Assembly: GCF_000165395.2 (NCBI RefSeq)
Contig: NW_026261571.1
Location: forward strand, 644,501-708,500
Direction: 5' to 3'
DNA length: 64,000 bases
Source: Babesia bovis T2Bo
Taxonomy: Eukaryota > Apicomplexa > Aconoidasida > Piroplasmida > Babesiidae
Shown in pieces: positions 33,600 through 44,987 of the stretch (the first letter of the stretch is position 1; every line of letters begins with the position of its first letter). Under the pieces are notes generated by a model. That model ran no database searches, was not told the origin of the DNA, and was given only the letters and a program-made list of their open reading frames with translations. The position numbers and the translations under genes were made by a program.

Positions 33600-35074
33600 T
33601 CACTGCTGGTTGCTATTGCCCCTGCTTCTCTTCTTACGTTGATTAGTTGAAGTAAAACCACCTTGTCTTTTGGGTGGTTTCTTTACATCTGGTTGTTTAG
33701 ATTTCGACATTAGTAGGTATTCCGGCACCGGCTGGTTGCACTTTTGCATGATTTCCAGTACGTGGCGCATTATTTTGACATCCTTTAGAGTAAATAGGGT
33801 TACGGCGCTCCCGGAGGCCTCACCCCTACCTGATCTTCCAATGCGATTGATGTACTCCTGCTCTGTCAGAGGCATATCGAAATTGACCACAGAGCCTATG
33901 CCTCTAATGTCTAAACCGCGAGCCAGTATATTAGTGCACAGCAGGACCCAGATTTTAGAGAGCCTAAAGCGATTGATCAATTCGTCGCGCTCACTTGGTG
34001 ACATCTGTCCTGTAAGGCGTTCTACGAGTAGATTGTCATCCTTCATTTGGTTATATACTTGCGTGACCCTGTCTATACTCTGCAGGAAGACTAAACAGGG
34101 CAGCTTAATCTTGCCATCGCGAATTAGTTGCCTGAGAGTGGGTATCTTACCACTCTCATTGGTGACGCAGACGAGCTCCTGGCGTACATTCTTGCAGACC
34201 CTGGTACTTTGGCCCACAGCTACCTTTACCGCATCAGGCATGAAGGTAGCTGCAAGCTCAAGGACTTGAGGTTGCATGGTTGAACTGAAAACAAGCTTGG
34301 TTATATCCTTATCAATTAATTTGGCCAGTATCTTATCCAGCTGCTTAGCATAACCGCCCTCTAGGAGGACGTCAGCCTCGTCAACTACCAGGCACTCCAG
34401 GCTATCCAGGATCGACTTATATTTCTTCATCAAGCTGTGCAAAGTCCCTGGGGTTGATATGCATATTTCAGCATTGAAATTGGTGCAACCCGGTTCGAGT
34501 GGTAGTATGCTCACCTCACTGTTACCTGCTTAGATTAGAAACAACTGCACGTGACCCACCTATTAAGTACACGAGCTCACGCTTGACTTGGTTCACTAAC
34601 TCAACTGTGGGCACCAAAATCAAGCTTTGTATAGTCCCCAGTTTCTACACGTAATCTATAGATACATGGATTCCTACCTTATGTAGCATAAGCAAGGGTA
34701 TAAGGTAGGCCAGGGTCTTCCCAGAGCCGGTTGGAGCCACTGCTACTACGTTCTTACGCTCCATTGCAAGCGGTATTACCTGGGATATCTAATAGCCAAA
34801 CAAAGCAACCTACGCTCTTTTGGACTGGTGAAGGCTCCTCCAGCTGCAGGCGGTCCCTGATGGCACCAAGAAGCCATTCTATATTCGAGGCATTAGGGTA
34901 CCTCGACGACAAATCCTGGAATCTCTCAATACATCCCGGAGTTAGGAGCTCGTCGCCACGACTGTCTGTTATTTGCGTTTCCTGGTCAAAGGTGGCCTTC
35001 TCCACCTTCTTTTGCGATACTTGCGATTTACTGAGCCCTGAAAATGCCGATAGCTTGGCGAATATATCGCTCAT
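33600..35074 (-). CDS. DEAD-box RNA helicase, Rok1/DDX52-like
   Basis: Four or five exons give about 460 residues. The first exon (35074 down to about 34813) holds a family-specific start and PGCIERFQDLSSRYPNAS, with Q-motif PSPVQ. Next comes ISQVIPLAMERKNVVAVAP with Walker A APTGSGKT. Then QSLILVPTVELVNQVKREL (Ia) and the large final exon with ISTPG, VVDEADVLL (II), VFSST (III), CLVFLQSIDRV (IV) and TNILARGLDIRG (V). Motif VI reads YINRIGRSGRG, where HRIGR is usual, so Asn replaces a highly conserved His. The C-terminus is basic (KKPPKRQGGFTSTNQRKKRS). Rok1/DDX52 works in 18S rRNA processing in the nucleolus; the exact orthology is inferred from overall layout. Confidence 0.85.
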
Positions 35075-35207
35075 TTTATAAAAGAGGTATAGCTACTGAC
35101 CAGGTGTGTAGACACCAGGGGACCAATTACACAACTAATACCACCATTGCGATTAGATTATATGTGTGTTTACTGTTTAGCTAGGAATCACGTTATAGTA
35201 CCTATTC

Positions 35208-36756
35208 CTAGGAAAATAGCCTCAAGCTCTTATCCTTGGCCGTGGTCAGTACAAACTTCGAATCTGGACCAAACTCCAGATCAGTGAGGTACCCGCTGTG
35301 CCCCTCTAAAGTGCCCATGAGCTCAACCTGTGTCTTGTCAAAGAGACGGTAGAGCTCCACTTTAGTGGAAGCTACCGCTATAGTGGAGCCTGAGCCGTCA
35401 AATGATACCGCTGTCGGTGACATGTTGCAATCAGCATTGGCAAAAACAACACTCTTGCGCAGGTCCCATAGCCGTAAGTGGCCTTCCTGTGACACTGTCG
35501 CCAGGTGGTAACCATTTTCACTAAATGATAGCGATGATAATGGCGACGTCGCAGTGTCATGTTTCAGGGTACTTGCAAGCGACTGCGTGCGTATATCCCA
35601 TATATGGACAGCACCGTCGGTACCACTACCAGCTGCCAGCAATCCATCTGGATGGAATTGTACCTTAGAGCACGGCGAAGGTATATCGCGGCATATTTTG
35701 ATAATTTGACCTGATTCCAGGTCTACCAAATGCCACAAGCCATCTGAGGCGCCAGCAAGGAAGTATTCATTACTTGGGTGAAGTGACATGCTGACCACAG
35801 GAGCCTTGCTAGACTTCAGTACGTGCGAGCACTTAAAGTCAGAAGCATCAGCATTTTCAGGGCCCTTCCATACACGCACTGTCTTGTCATCGGATCCTGA
35901 AATGACTACATTTGCATATGGGTGTGACACGACCGTATTCACCGGCTTGAGATGGCTGGTCATCCTGGTAACGGTACGTCCAGCATCTAGATCGAAATAG
36001 ACCACAGCACCGTCAGCGCCACCTGTGAAGCAGAGATTGTGACCGCCACGGGCAGCGTTATAATCAAGGGTTACAGATAGAATACCCGGAGAGGTAGAGC
36101 TGTGGGCTCTGTAGTCACCCTTGAGAGTGTATTTTGCGATTGATTCCGTGGTGCTGTACCTAGCAACATCGCGCTTCTTACGTTCTGCCATAAGTGCCTT
36201 CGCAAGATCCTCAATGCGCGATACACTGCTGTCGTCAAGACCAACTTCAATGGCACCGGCATTGTAGTTGGTTCGGAACTCCAATAGTAGCTTTTCCAGG
36301 GATTCCACCTGCTGGAGCGCAGCATCGCGCTCCTTGATTAACCTGGCAATGACCCTAGTTGCAGCATCGTGTTCATACAGGCTCTGGCAAAGCTGCTTCC
36401 TGACTGTGTTGGTGTGCTTCCGCAGGTTGTAGGTCTCCAAAGCTAGAGCGTCCCACTCACTCTGCATCAAGGAGAGTAATCCAGGTATACTCATGGCCGT
36501 TGCAGGCCTTGGGATAACAGTTTTGTCACCTATACACAATAAAAGACATGAATGTGTTAGTGAGTATATGGCACTAAACATATTACCTACATTGTATTGG
36601 TATCAGATCATCCACAGTCAAGGGCTTGCCAGTGGCAGGGCATGTCTGCGATTCCTGAAGATGCTTCTCAATCAGCTTCCTCTCAAAGACATAGCCCGTC
36701 TTGCTAATACACGGCTCCTCAGGCTGTACGCCACTAATGGAGCATATGAGCGACAT
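35208..36756 (-). CDS. PRP19: Pre-mRNA processing factor 19 (U-box, WD40)
   Basis: Two exons (36756-36591 and 36529-35208) joined by a 61-nt intron give 495 residues. Exon 1 is the U-box: MSLICSISGVQPEEPCISKT, GYVFERKLIEKHL, then CPATGKPLTVDDLIPI. Exon 2 continues with the tetramer coiled coil (SLMQSEWDALALETYNLRKH, HDAATRVIARLIKERDAALQ) and a seven-bladed WD40 propeller (FTGGADGAVVYFDLDAG through TDLEFGPDSKFVLTTAKDKS). Length equals human PRP19 (504). It is the scaffold and E3 ligase of the NineTeen complex, which activates the spliceosome. SYF2, fused to cyclophilin 3.5 kb away, belongs to the same late spliceosome. Confidence 0.95.
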
Positions 36757-37393
36757 GATGTTGGTATGTATAATAATAGAATGCTACCATCAAGCAGTAT
36801 GGAATCTGCCAGGGCGTCCCCACACTATAACAATCACGAATCAGCTACTTTACATTCGCACATATGCTTTTAGGTTCCTAAAAACTGTTCTATGCTACAA
36901 ACTAAGCAGTAGTTACGCCAGAGAACTTGGGTCCGGTTGACCCTTACCACCCAAGTGACGTTGTATGTGTTACGTTGTAAATGATATATACATGTTATAC
37001 AACACTATTGTATCAGTGTGTAACATAGAAGTCGTTTATAAAGTACTGTTAATTACTGCGGTATGGTCACCAGCGGCTTGGGTGCCGCTGTGGAATATGT
37101 ACATCCCAGATATGTTATATACTAAGCCGTGGACAGTGGTTTTGTGCCCAAATGGTTACACATTGCAAGGGAGTTAGGTTTTAGGTAACATTTGCACTCG
37201 GTGTAGAATTGGTGCACCCCGGCGTCATAGGTCGCGTTGTCACCGTGACGTTGATGTTGAGTAGTTTACACATTACACAGCTGTTATTCTACTAGAAATA
37301 CATAAAATAATCCATAACGAATCCTAGTTTAAGTCACTGCATACAAGACATTTTTACATACACACTCGCTAATCGCACTTACACATTTATACC
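36757..37393. other. Divergent spacer rich in GC inverted repeats
   Basis: This spacer separates the divergent PRP19 and coiled-coil genes. It has an 8-bp perfect inverted repeat, ACTTGGGT (36925-36932) with ACCCAAGT (36949-36956). GGGTC/GACCC inside it can form a competing hairpin. A 7-bp perfect hairpin, CAGCGGC-TTGGGT-GCCGCTG, lies at 37071-37090. GGTGCACC and GTCACCGTGAC palindromes lie in 37211-37250. These could be regulatory sites for two genes or a structured RNA. No coding exon is supported. It also lies within the region where strand composition changes. Confidence 0.5.
36925..37090. repeat. Inverted-repeat cluster, possible structured RNA
   Basis: Two perfect stems (36925-36956 and 37071-37090) lie about 115 nt apart in an otherwise AT-rich spacer. 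The first can switch between two mutually exclusive foldings because GGGTC pairs with either GACCC or ACCC. Transcription is not shown by the sequence. Confidence 0.4.
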
Positions 37394-38379
37394 ATGGCGG
37401 ACGCTGCCTTCTCGGAACGCTTGGCGGATCATAGTACCATGGATAAAGTGGTACTTGACCCTGATGTGTACTGCTCACTAGTCAAGTGCGCCTTCAACCA
37501 GGCGTTCCAACGCAAGTCGGAGATGAACCAACATTCCTTGCTATTTAAGCAGTTGGTCAACTCATTGCTGGAAACGCCTGACTCAGATAAAACAATAGGA
37601 CCACCGAAACCTAACCCAGGTGTTTTGAGCGGTAACTTAAAGGAATCCATAGATGCTATTAAAACTGACTTCCTAGACCACTACTCGCTGCTATACAACC
37701 TCGAGGAGTACAGTATACGTGAACGTTTGGAGATTTTGGGTAGACACACCACCGTCGAGAACACGTTGCATCATGAGTCTGTAGGTGTCTCCAGGAATCA
37801 ACCAGGTATGTCATGTATATTTGCTATCACTACCGACCCATGGTATTCTGGAAGTGGGTACTCCATAGAATAGTGTTATGGACTGTATGTAGCATGCTAA
37901 ATTTGTACTTGACTGTATTCCCACTCTAGTGTCCATAAATGGTGTACTTCAAGGGTTTATTTGAAATTACAGATGAACTGGGATATGGAGGCGACACAGG
38001 AATACCTGAAGATGACCAGCCAGATGAAGGAACAGTGTCACACGGAGTGTTTGACATGATTAACTCACTGAAGAATAAATTTGAAAAATTGAACCAACGC
38101 ATAGAAGCCCTGGACAATGAACTGGATGCACAAGTAGGGGACCCTAACCTAAGGGAATGGGAAAAGTCACCTGAATCATACCACCAACGAGGTGAATATG
38201 ACCTAGAAGGTGACCAGGAGCTGTGCGACCATATACGCAACCTATACGCACACCTACACCATCAAGCCAAAATTAACAACCAGAAGATAGAGGCCATGCG
38301 GAACCGTTTGTCTACCCTGCAGGCACATGCCAAAGTACTGCGTCGCCGCGACCCGCATGATACACGTATCGGTCTATGA
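37394..38379 (+). CDS. Coiled-coil protein of unknown function
   Basis: Two exons (37394-37805 and 37973-38379), with a 167-nt intron, give 272 residues. The join reads RNQP|DELGYGGDTG. The N-terminal half is helical (VYCSLVKCAFNQAFQRKSEM, HSLLFKQLVNSLLE, LKESIDAIKTDFLDHYSLLY). An acidic Gly/Pro segment follows, then heptad-rich coiled coil (MINSLKNKFEKLNQRIEALD; HHQAKINNQKIEAMRNRL). It has no signal peptide or membrane segment. The shape would fit a kinetochore, centrosomal or complex-scaffold protein, but no motif supports a choice. An alternative second-exon start at ATG 37939 would make two genes; the spliced model keeps one clean frame. Confidence 0.6.
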
Positions 38380-38433
38380 GCACGGCCAGGCGTTCCTGGT
38401 AACTTCAGTGTACATAGTATAATGCTAATATAT

Positions 38434-41400
38434 TCAAATTGTGTAGAGTAGCTCAGTAGCCTGATGGCAGTTTTCCACACCCTCACGTACCAGTGGAAAC
38501 AGTGGTACTAATGCATCCTGATTACCCACGTACAAATTGTTATACAGACGCCAGTAAACCTCACGAACCTTAGTAGCGGGATGGAATAAACCCTGCAAAA
38601 TATAGTTGAATATAACACCGGGACCCAAAGCAACCCGGAAGCCATCAATGGCATCAAAACAACTCTGAGTCAAGTGAGGACTGGTCTCGAATATATTAGG
38701 CCAGACGTAATTCAAAAGGTGGAGTAAGGCGTCCTCACAATTGAGGCCGGCAACACCCAAAGCCAAGTGCTTGCAAGTCCAAGCAGCAGTTTGCCTATGA
38801 ACCAAGTTACGGTCCATCAAGGCGTTTTCCAAAAGTGGTGTGATGGCATAAATGTAATCCTTAGCCATCTCACCAATGTACTCAAAAAGGAAGCATAAAG
38901 CTTTGAGTACACCAGTTTGGACATTGATCTCCGGGACTCTGTACTCAGTCATCAGAGCAGGGAGCACTGAATAGGGCAAACAAGTCTCAGCCACAATTGC
39001 GATAGCGATAGTAGTACACAAACGAAGTTGACGCTCCTGGACCCGGAGGTGGTTCAGTAAAGTAGCAACAACGTCATTGGGACCTATAGTCCGAGCAATG
39101 TAACCGAATGTATTAACAGTGGCACGACGAATAGCCTTCTTGTTAGCCTTCAGTAGCTCTAACAGATCGAAACAGATACGATCCCACTCCTTGGGTGACA
39201 CCAAGTCACCACCACGGTCAGCAATGCGTCCAACAAGCTCTATCACGTTCTCCTGGACCTTCTCATGGCGGTTTTTTAGTATCGGGGTAAGTCGTGGAAG
39301 AAGGTCTTTAATAGGCGGAGACATAGCAGCAGGACCGATGGCAGAAACGATGGCCTTCAGAGCACCGAGAATGCTACCCAAAACCTCGGGGTACTCCTCA
39401 CCGAGGTATTCATAAAGATGCTGACCCAAACTAGCAAGCATGTCCTGACGACCACATAAACGCATTATAGGCGCTATCTTGGCTATCATGTCAGCAGCCT
39501 GCTGACGAGTACGCGGGCTTTGGGTACCAAGACGCCAACGAATTACACCAACTATCTGGGTGAGATAGGGTAAACTACGGTCACCCAAGTAGTGCAATAA
39601 CGTACCGAAAGCATCTAGTAACACAGTGCAATCATCAGATGCCTGCTGCTGAAATGCATAAATCATACCATCTATCAAAAGCTCCTCCATACGCTGGTCC
39701 AGCTCAACCTTCTGGTCACTGTCGTGACCCAGGGAACTAATCAACACAGCCTCTATGCACTGCGCAACCATAACACGAAAACTCTCAGAAGGGTCCTTCA
39801 AGTCATCGACCAAGCGGTTGATCACCTCAAGACCAACCTTGTTGCTGATCTCCACAGTAGTCTCTATAATAAGATCCAAATTCTTCTTGTCCATGCTGTT
39901 GCGCACTATCCAAAATGATTTGAAAAAAGGATCGAGTAATTCATGACGAATGTAGTCTGCCTGGATACCCTCAGTGGAAATACACTGACGTACAACCTTA
40001 AGCACAATGTGCTTCATCTCCTCGTCAGGAGTAGCAAACTCTTTAACTAAAATGTTCATCACCTCCTTGGTGTAATAAGAAGCGTAATAAGGGTCCATCA
40101 ACGGAACTATCATACCGATGGCCTTCAAAAATGCAGCAAGGCCCTTGCCGCGGTGTTCAGTGATACCCTTCCAAAGCGGTCTCAGGACTATATCAAAAGC
40201 CTCAATGCCAAAAGGAGCACTGGCCTCAGCCAAAGAAGCCAAGGCTAAAGCTGTCATAGTACGAACCTTAAGTACCTCGTCCTCAAGACCAGAGGCAATG
40301 ATGGAAACCAACTGCTTGAGATGCGGCAAAACGCCGCAACCCACTAAAATAGCAATTTGTTGGACTATCTTTATCCCAGTGTGCCGTGCTTGCCAGCTCT
40401 TTTTTGATTGGCACACCGCTTTAAGGAATAGAATCAATGACTGTATACCAGTGGCGTGAGCTACAACAGCAAAAGCACGAGCAGTAGTGTTACGGACATA
40501 CTCATCAGGGTGATCAATGTCCGGCCTCATGGTACCGATCATAGTAGCCAGACCCGCAGCCTTACTGAGGTTACTAATAATCTCACGACCTTCAACACGC
40601 GCGTAGTAGTCCTCGTCAATGAGTAGTGGCTCAATGACAACTAGTATCTTGTGGACATAAGGACGTACCTGGTCTTCTAACTTAAATAAAATACGATCAA
40701 TGACCTTAACCATCAAATGACGCTCCTGGTCCTCTAAAGTAGTCTGCATCATCAAGGGTAATATCTGGTTAAATAAAGGACCAGGACCGAATTCACGGGC
40801 CTTCTGGGTCAAAAGACGCAAAGCTTGACGACGTAACGGCGGTGTGCCGTTTTTAATCTTTAGAAGTAGAGCTAATATACGACGCTCAGTAATCTCATCA
40901 GCAGTCAAGTCCTCCTCAGTCTTGTCATCAAACAACTTACCAAAAAAACCCTGGTCCTCAGCCTTCACCTCAACGTCCAATAATAAAGAAGGAGTGCCAG
41001 GGATATCATAGGGTTTGCGTAAGTTCTCGTCTTTAATAACGAAACTGGGAGTCTCAGGACCACGGTGACTGTGGTAACTAATGTGCTTGCTAGCAACATA
41101 ACCCTCAGGAGGCTCTATAATCTCGTAACCCTCAGAAGGTAACATCTCATCAAGCTCCTCGTCAGTCAAATAACGGTTGCGATCAGTGGAAAATGCATAC
41201 TGCTCAGGTTGTAAACCTGCAGGAGTAAAGGGAGTAGACATGCCATACTCCCCTAATCCCAAAGGAGTGGCAGATGGAGTTTGAGCCTCCATCTGAGGAG
41301 TCTTGTCCCACCTAGAAGCACGCTTACGAGGCTCAGATAATGTCTGAGCATCCGGAGTCTCAGCAAATTGAGGTGTATCTGGAAACTGAGGAGTAGCAGG

Positions 41401-41877
41401 TATATCAGAATCATCATCAAAACCAGACCTGCGCGAACGCTTTTTGTCCAATTTGCGCACGTCGTCCAATGTCATACCCTCACGCTCCATAAAATGCTCA
41501 ATCTCCTTGCGAGTGCGCATTATCTCAGTCTCCTTCATAATGTCAGCATAAGTACGCTCATCAGGGTCAGCCTCCTTAGCAAAAGGATCGTAACGCTCAG
41601 GCGATAGCTTTCTATCAAAACGCTGACGCCTATAGGAGTCCTCACGAGCAAGGACCGATTTCTTATTCAAAAGAACTTCACCCTCATCCTCCGATGGCTC
41701 CACAAAGTCCTCAGGACCAGGGATGTGCGGACCGCTTCCATAGGCACCAGTTGATACGGAATCTACATCTAGATCATCATCAATGACCTCAGTAACCTCA
41801 GCACTCGAAGTACCGTAGATATCATCCGGATCACCGGAAGTGTCCCGGGAATTATGGAAGCGATTAGACGCACCCAT
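38434..41877 (-). CDS. SF3B1: Splicing factor 3B subunit 1
   Basis: Single exon of 1147 residues from ATG 41877. The disordered N-terminus has TP-dipeptide repeats and one clear U2AF-ligand motif, [11 protein letters not shown]. From about residue 310 the protein is the HEAT-repeat solenoid: [74 protein letters not shown] and [11 protein letters not shown]. The Lys that is a mutation hotspot in human SF3B1 (K700, in KVRT) is kept. It is shorter than the human protein (1304) mainly in the N-terminus. SF3B1 clamps the branch-site helix in U2 snRNP. U2AF65, which binds the motif class present here, is encoded at 61.6-63.1 kb. Confidence 0.97.
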   Translation of the reverse strand: MGASNRFHNSRDTSGDPDDIYGTSSAEVTEVIDDDLDVDSVSTGAYGSGPHIPGPEDFVEPSEDEGEVLLNKKSVLAREDSYRRQRFDRKLSPERYDPFAKEADPDERTYADIMKETEIMRTRKEIEHFMEREGMTLDDVRKLDKKRSRRSGFDDDSDIPATPQFPDTPQFAETPDAQTLSEPRKRASRWDKTPQMEAQTPSATPLGLGEYGMSTPFTPAGLQPEQYAFSTDRNRYLTDEELDEMLPSEGYEIIEPPEGYVASKHISYHSHRGPETPSFVIKDENLRKPYDIPGTPSLLLDVEVKAEDQGFFGKLFDDKTEEDLTADEITERRILALLLKIKNGTPPLRRQALRLLTQKAREFGPGPLFNQILPLMMQTTLEDQERHLMVKVIDRILFKLEDQVRPYVHKILVVIEPLLIDEDYYARVEGREIISNLSKAAGLATMIGTMRPDIDHPDEYVRNTTARAFAVVAHATGIQSLILFLKAVCQSKKSWQARHTGIKIVQQIAILVGCGVLPHLKQLVSIIASGLEDEVLKVRTMTALALASLAEASAPFGIEAFDIVLRPLWKGITEHRGKGLAAFLKAIGMIVPLMDPYYASYYTKEVMNILVKEFATPDEEMKHIVLKVVRQCISTEGIQADYIRHELLDPFFKSFWIVRNSMDKKNLDLIIETTVEISNKVGLEVINRLVDDLKDPSESFRVMVAQCIEAVLISSLGHDSDQKVELDQRMEELLIDGMIYAFQQQASDDCTVLLDAFGTLLHYLGDRSLPYLTQIVGVIRWRLGTQSPRTRQQAADMIAKIAPIMRLCGRQDMLASLGQHLYEYLGEEYPEVLGSILGALKAIVSAIGPAAMSPPIKDLLPRLTPILKNRHEKVQENVIELVGRIADRGGDLVSPKEWDRICFDLLELLKANKKAIRRATVNTFGYIARTIGPNDVVATLLNHLRVQERQLRLCTTIAIAIVAETCLPYSVLPALMTEYRVPEINVQTGVLKALCFLFEYIGEMAKDYIYAITPLLENALMDRNLVHRQTAAWTCKHLALGVAGLNCEDALLHLLNYVWPNIFETSPHLTQSCFDAIDGFRVALGPGVIFNYILQGLFHPATKVREVYWRLYNNLYVGNQDALVPLFPLVREGVENCHQATELLYTI

Positions 41878-42489
41878 GGCTGTAGCCAAAAAAAGGCTAT
41901 TTCATACACCGATACAGTACAACCACTGACTATTAAAATGACGGTGGTTGCTACTGGTTTCTGTATATACCAACGTAGCAACCACCATGCGAAGTCGCGC
42001 AATATCAGGCCCGCTTGTAATATCGGTAATAATGGTTACATACAATTTATATGTTTATAGATATAGTAACGTGTTATTTAGTACTGAATGTAGCTATTAA
42101 TTGCAATGTCTTCCATTCATATGTGCGCCCGAGGTATTGTGTAATGTATTAGATCCTATAAGGATTACAAACGGGCCCACGCAACCTTCGTGGGTTAATT
42201 GTTTATTAGTACCACTCAAATACCCAGGTGTGCAGTAATTATACTTGGTTTCCTGCGGTTTCCGGTAATACAAGTACCACGGCTCCCTCTATGTGGCTGG
42301 GTTGTGTTAAATCAGTTTCACCATTAAGATATCGTAAACCAAGGTTACATCGTGTAGCAACTAACTATACTAGACTCTAACAAGTGTCATAGTACAGTAT
42401 CAGATTATATGCCTTAGATACAAGTTAACTAGGGTACCACTTCTGGAGGTATACTTGTTAATTATCTTGCGATGGTTTGGTGTAGCCGC
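41878..42489. other. Intergenic spacer with paired short hairpins
   Basis: Between SF3B1 (5' end) and a small minus-strand gene (3' end). Two perfect hairpins sit side by side: ATCCT-ATA-AGGAT (42153-42165) and CCCACG-N7-CGTGGG (42176-42194). No coding exon is supported; a structured RNA is possible but unproven. Confidence 0.45.
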
Positions 42490-42840
42490 TCAATCGTAGA
42501 AAGATACACGTTTGGACTTCAAGTTCTCAAAACGACCACGGTACTGGTTACGACGATGCTTCTCGTTTGGCAGTAGACAGTGTTTAGGCGGGTCGTAACC
42601 TTCACATAACAAGGGTGGTATCTTAACCTGTTACGTTATAAAATGACAAAAAAACAATACTATTAGTCTACTGGATCACGTTATACTAATACATACCTGA
42701 CCACGATCCCATATAAGAGTACCACGCTTGATGGCACGTATAAACTTTTTACGAATTGGTAGCCTGTTGTAATGCTGCTGTAATATAGATACCGAGTTGT
42801 TGTGTGTAGCAAAGGCCCTTGAAAAAATGGCACAAAACAT
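42490..42840 (-). CDS. Small basic protein, probably mitochondrial
   Basis: Two exons (42840-42697 and 42627-42490) with a 69-nt intron give 93 residues. The start MFCAIFSRAFATHNNSV resembles a mitochondrial presequence. The rest is very basic: YNRLPIRKKFIRAIKRGTLI, WDRGQ|VKIPPLLCEGYDPPKH, then NEKHRRNQYRGRFENLKSKR. Such small basic proteins are often mitoribosomal in Apicomplexa, but I recognise no named family. The intron joins in frame and the two halves have the same composition, which supports a real gene. Confidence 0.68.
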
Positions 42841-43271
42841 GGTGTCTACTGATATCAATAAACAGTTAAACTTGGATCATACATACAACAGGTAATGTTA
42901 TATGTATAAAGTACGATAACAAGGCATTTTCGTGGATCAGCTATTTATATTACCACTAGGATGGAATCACGTGTCTGATGGAATGCCACGCAATGTGGCA
43001 ATATAACATTAACAGATTCCCGTAACACAAGTGGGTATTTAGTTAATTGAACTACACAAATGCACTGACCACTCAGTTTGGTCTATGTGTGGACGTTGTG
43101 GATTGTCGTGTACGCGTGCACGGCGGGCCTGCCAACGTCTCCAACAGAGTTACATACGGTGCTATAATTCAATATAGATGCACAATTGAAATCGCACTGG
43201 AGTTGTAAAGTGTTAATAAGGGACATATTGACAGGGAAACATAAAAGTGTAGGACTGTACACACCAAGAAC
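42841..43271. other. Divergent promoter spacer
   Basis: Between the divergent small basic protein gene and CCT7. No exon, tRNA or notable repeat was recognised; it presumably carries both promoters. Confidence 0.45.
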
Positions 43272-44876
43272 ATGAGCCACCTGCTCAACCTTCCAGTGCT
43301 ACTCCTTAAGGAGGGTACTGATACCTCCCAAGGGAGAGCACAAATCATCAGTAATATAAACGCTTGCCAAGTAGTGGTAGACTGTATAAAGACAACACTG
43401 GGTCCGCGTGGCATGGACAAGTTGATCCACAGCGCAAATGGTGTTACCATAACCAATGACGGAGCTACCGTGCTGAAGTTATTGGATGTAGCACACCCAG
43501 CTGCCGCTGTGCTTGTTGATATTGCAAAATCACAGGATGACGAAGTTGGTGACGGTACAACCTCAGTGACAATACTGGCCGGTGAGCTTTTAACAGAGGC
43601 CAAGCAGTTCATCATCGATGGAATCAGCCCACAAGTTATCATTAAATACTTCCGTATAGCCTGTGAACGAGCGCTTGAGAGAATTGAGTCTTTGAGCATT
43701 GATATAGACAGTAAAGATGAAGCTACCAAGAGGTCACTCCTGATCAAGTGCGCAGAAACCTCATTGAACTCGAAGTTGCTATCAGGACACAAGAACTTCT
43801 TTGCACAGATGGTAGTGGACGCCGTAATGCTGCTAGATTCTGACCTGGATCAGGATATGATAGGTATAAAGAAGGTTACAGGTGGTAGTTGCAGTGACTC
43901 GATGCTTATCAAAGGAGTTGCCTTCAAAAAGACATTCACGTACGCAGGAGCTGAACAACAACCAAAGAAATTCATTGACCCTAAGATACTACTAATCAAT
44001 ATTGAGCTTGAACTAAAAGCAGAAAAGGAAAATGCAGAAATACTTATTAAGGACCCAAATCAATACCAAAGCATAATAGACGCTGAGTGGACTATCCTAC
44101 ACGATAAATTGGAAAAAATCGCGAAAATGGGCACCAATGTGGTACTCTCCAAGCTGCCTATAGGCGATATTGCCACGCAGTTTTTCGCCGATCGCAATAT
44201 TTTCGCAGCAGGGCGAGTTGAGCAGGCTGATATGATAAGGACCAGCAAGGCTACTGGTGCCTTGATACAGAATACGGTTAACGGTATAAGCACGGATGTA
44301 TTGGGAACCTGTGGTATATTTGAGGAGCGCCAGATCGGCAATGACAGGTTCAACATTTTTGAAGGCTGCCCCAAGACAACCACCGCAACACTTATATTGC
44401 GAGGTGGCGCCCAGCAGTTTGTCGAGGAAAGTGAAAGGTCACTCAATGACGCGATATGCATAGTCAGACGTACTACACGTACACAGAAGATAGTTGGAGG
44501 TGGTGGAGCAATTGAAATGGAACTCTCCAAGGCATTGAGGGAATATTCACTATCAGTAGCTGGGAAGCAACAACTAATCATCAGTGCATTCGCACGTGCA
44601 CTGGAAGTAATACCCAAGACATTGGCACAGAATGCCGGGTTCAACGCTACCGACGTTATCTCAAAACTGCGTCGTGACCATGCACTTAGCAAGGATGTCA
44701 ACTGGTTTGGAGTTAACTGCCTAAATGGTGATATAGTTGACGCATTCCAAGATTGCATCTGGGAGCCTGCAATGGTCAAGAAGAATGCAATATACGCCGC
44801 CACAGAAGCTGCATGCCAAGTCCTCTCAATCGACGAAACCGTTAAACACGCCTCGCAGTCACAGCAAATGCAGTAG
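43272..44876 (+). CDS. CCT7: T-complex protein 1 subunit eta
   Basis: Single exon of 534 residues. The start [20 protein letters not shown] and the block [20 protein letters not shown] mark the eta subunit. [38 protein letters not shown] and the apical signature [20 protein letters not shown] follow. ATP-site residues (GDGTT, late GGGA) are intact. CCT7 is one of eight subunits of the cytosolic chaperonin ring that folds actin and tubulin. It is the only CCT subunit in the window; prefoldin 1 and TXNDC9, which act with CCT, are also here. Confidence 0.96.
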   Translation: MSHLLNLPVLLLKEGTDTSQGRAQIISNINACQVVVDCIKTTLGPRGMDKLIHSANGVTITNDGATVLKLLDVAHPAAAVLVDIAKSQDDEVGDGTTSVTILAGELLTEAKQFIIDGISPQVIIKYFRIACERALERIESLSIDIDSKDEATKRSLLIKCAETSLNSKLLSGHKNFFAQMVVDAVMLLDSDLDQDMIGIKKVTGGSCSDSMLIKGVAFKKTFTYAGAEQQPKKFIDPKILLINIELELKAEKENAEILIKDPNQYQSIIDAEWTILHDKLEKIAKMGTNVVLSKLPIGDIATQFFADRNIFAAGRVEQADMIRTSKATGALIQNTVNGISTDVLGTCGIFEERQIGNDRFNIFEGCPKTTTATLILRGGAQQFVEESERSLNDAICIVRRTTRTQKIVGGGGAIEMELSKALREYSLSVAGKQQLIISAFARALEVIPKTLAQNAGFNATDVISKLRRDHALSKDVNWFGVNCLNGDIVDAFQDCIWEPAMVKKNAIYAATEAACQVLSIDETVKHASQSQQMQ

Positions 44877-44987
44877 ACATATACACTTAAATTTTAGTTA
44901 CGTGAGATATAGTACTACTTTACATGGACTCAAACCACATTATAGTACATGTGAAAGCGATAATGCCATATTGCATAGAAAAACAGT

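Noticed and set aside
36900..37260. tRNA or known snRNA in the palindrome-rich spacer
   Set aside because: No B-box, anticodon arm or Sm-site arrangement could be fitted by eye.
37939..38379. A separate gene starting at ATG 37939
   Set aside because: Splicing 37805 to 37973 keeps one frame and removes an in-frame stop; the upstream exon would otherwise end within its intron. Kept as an alternative only.
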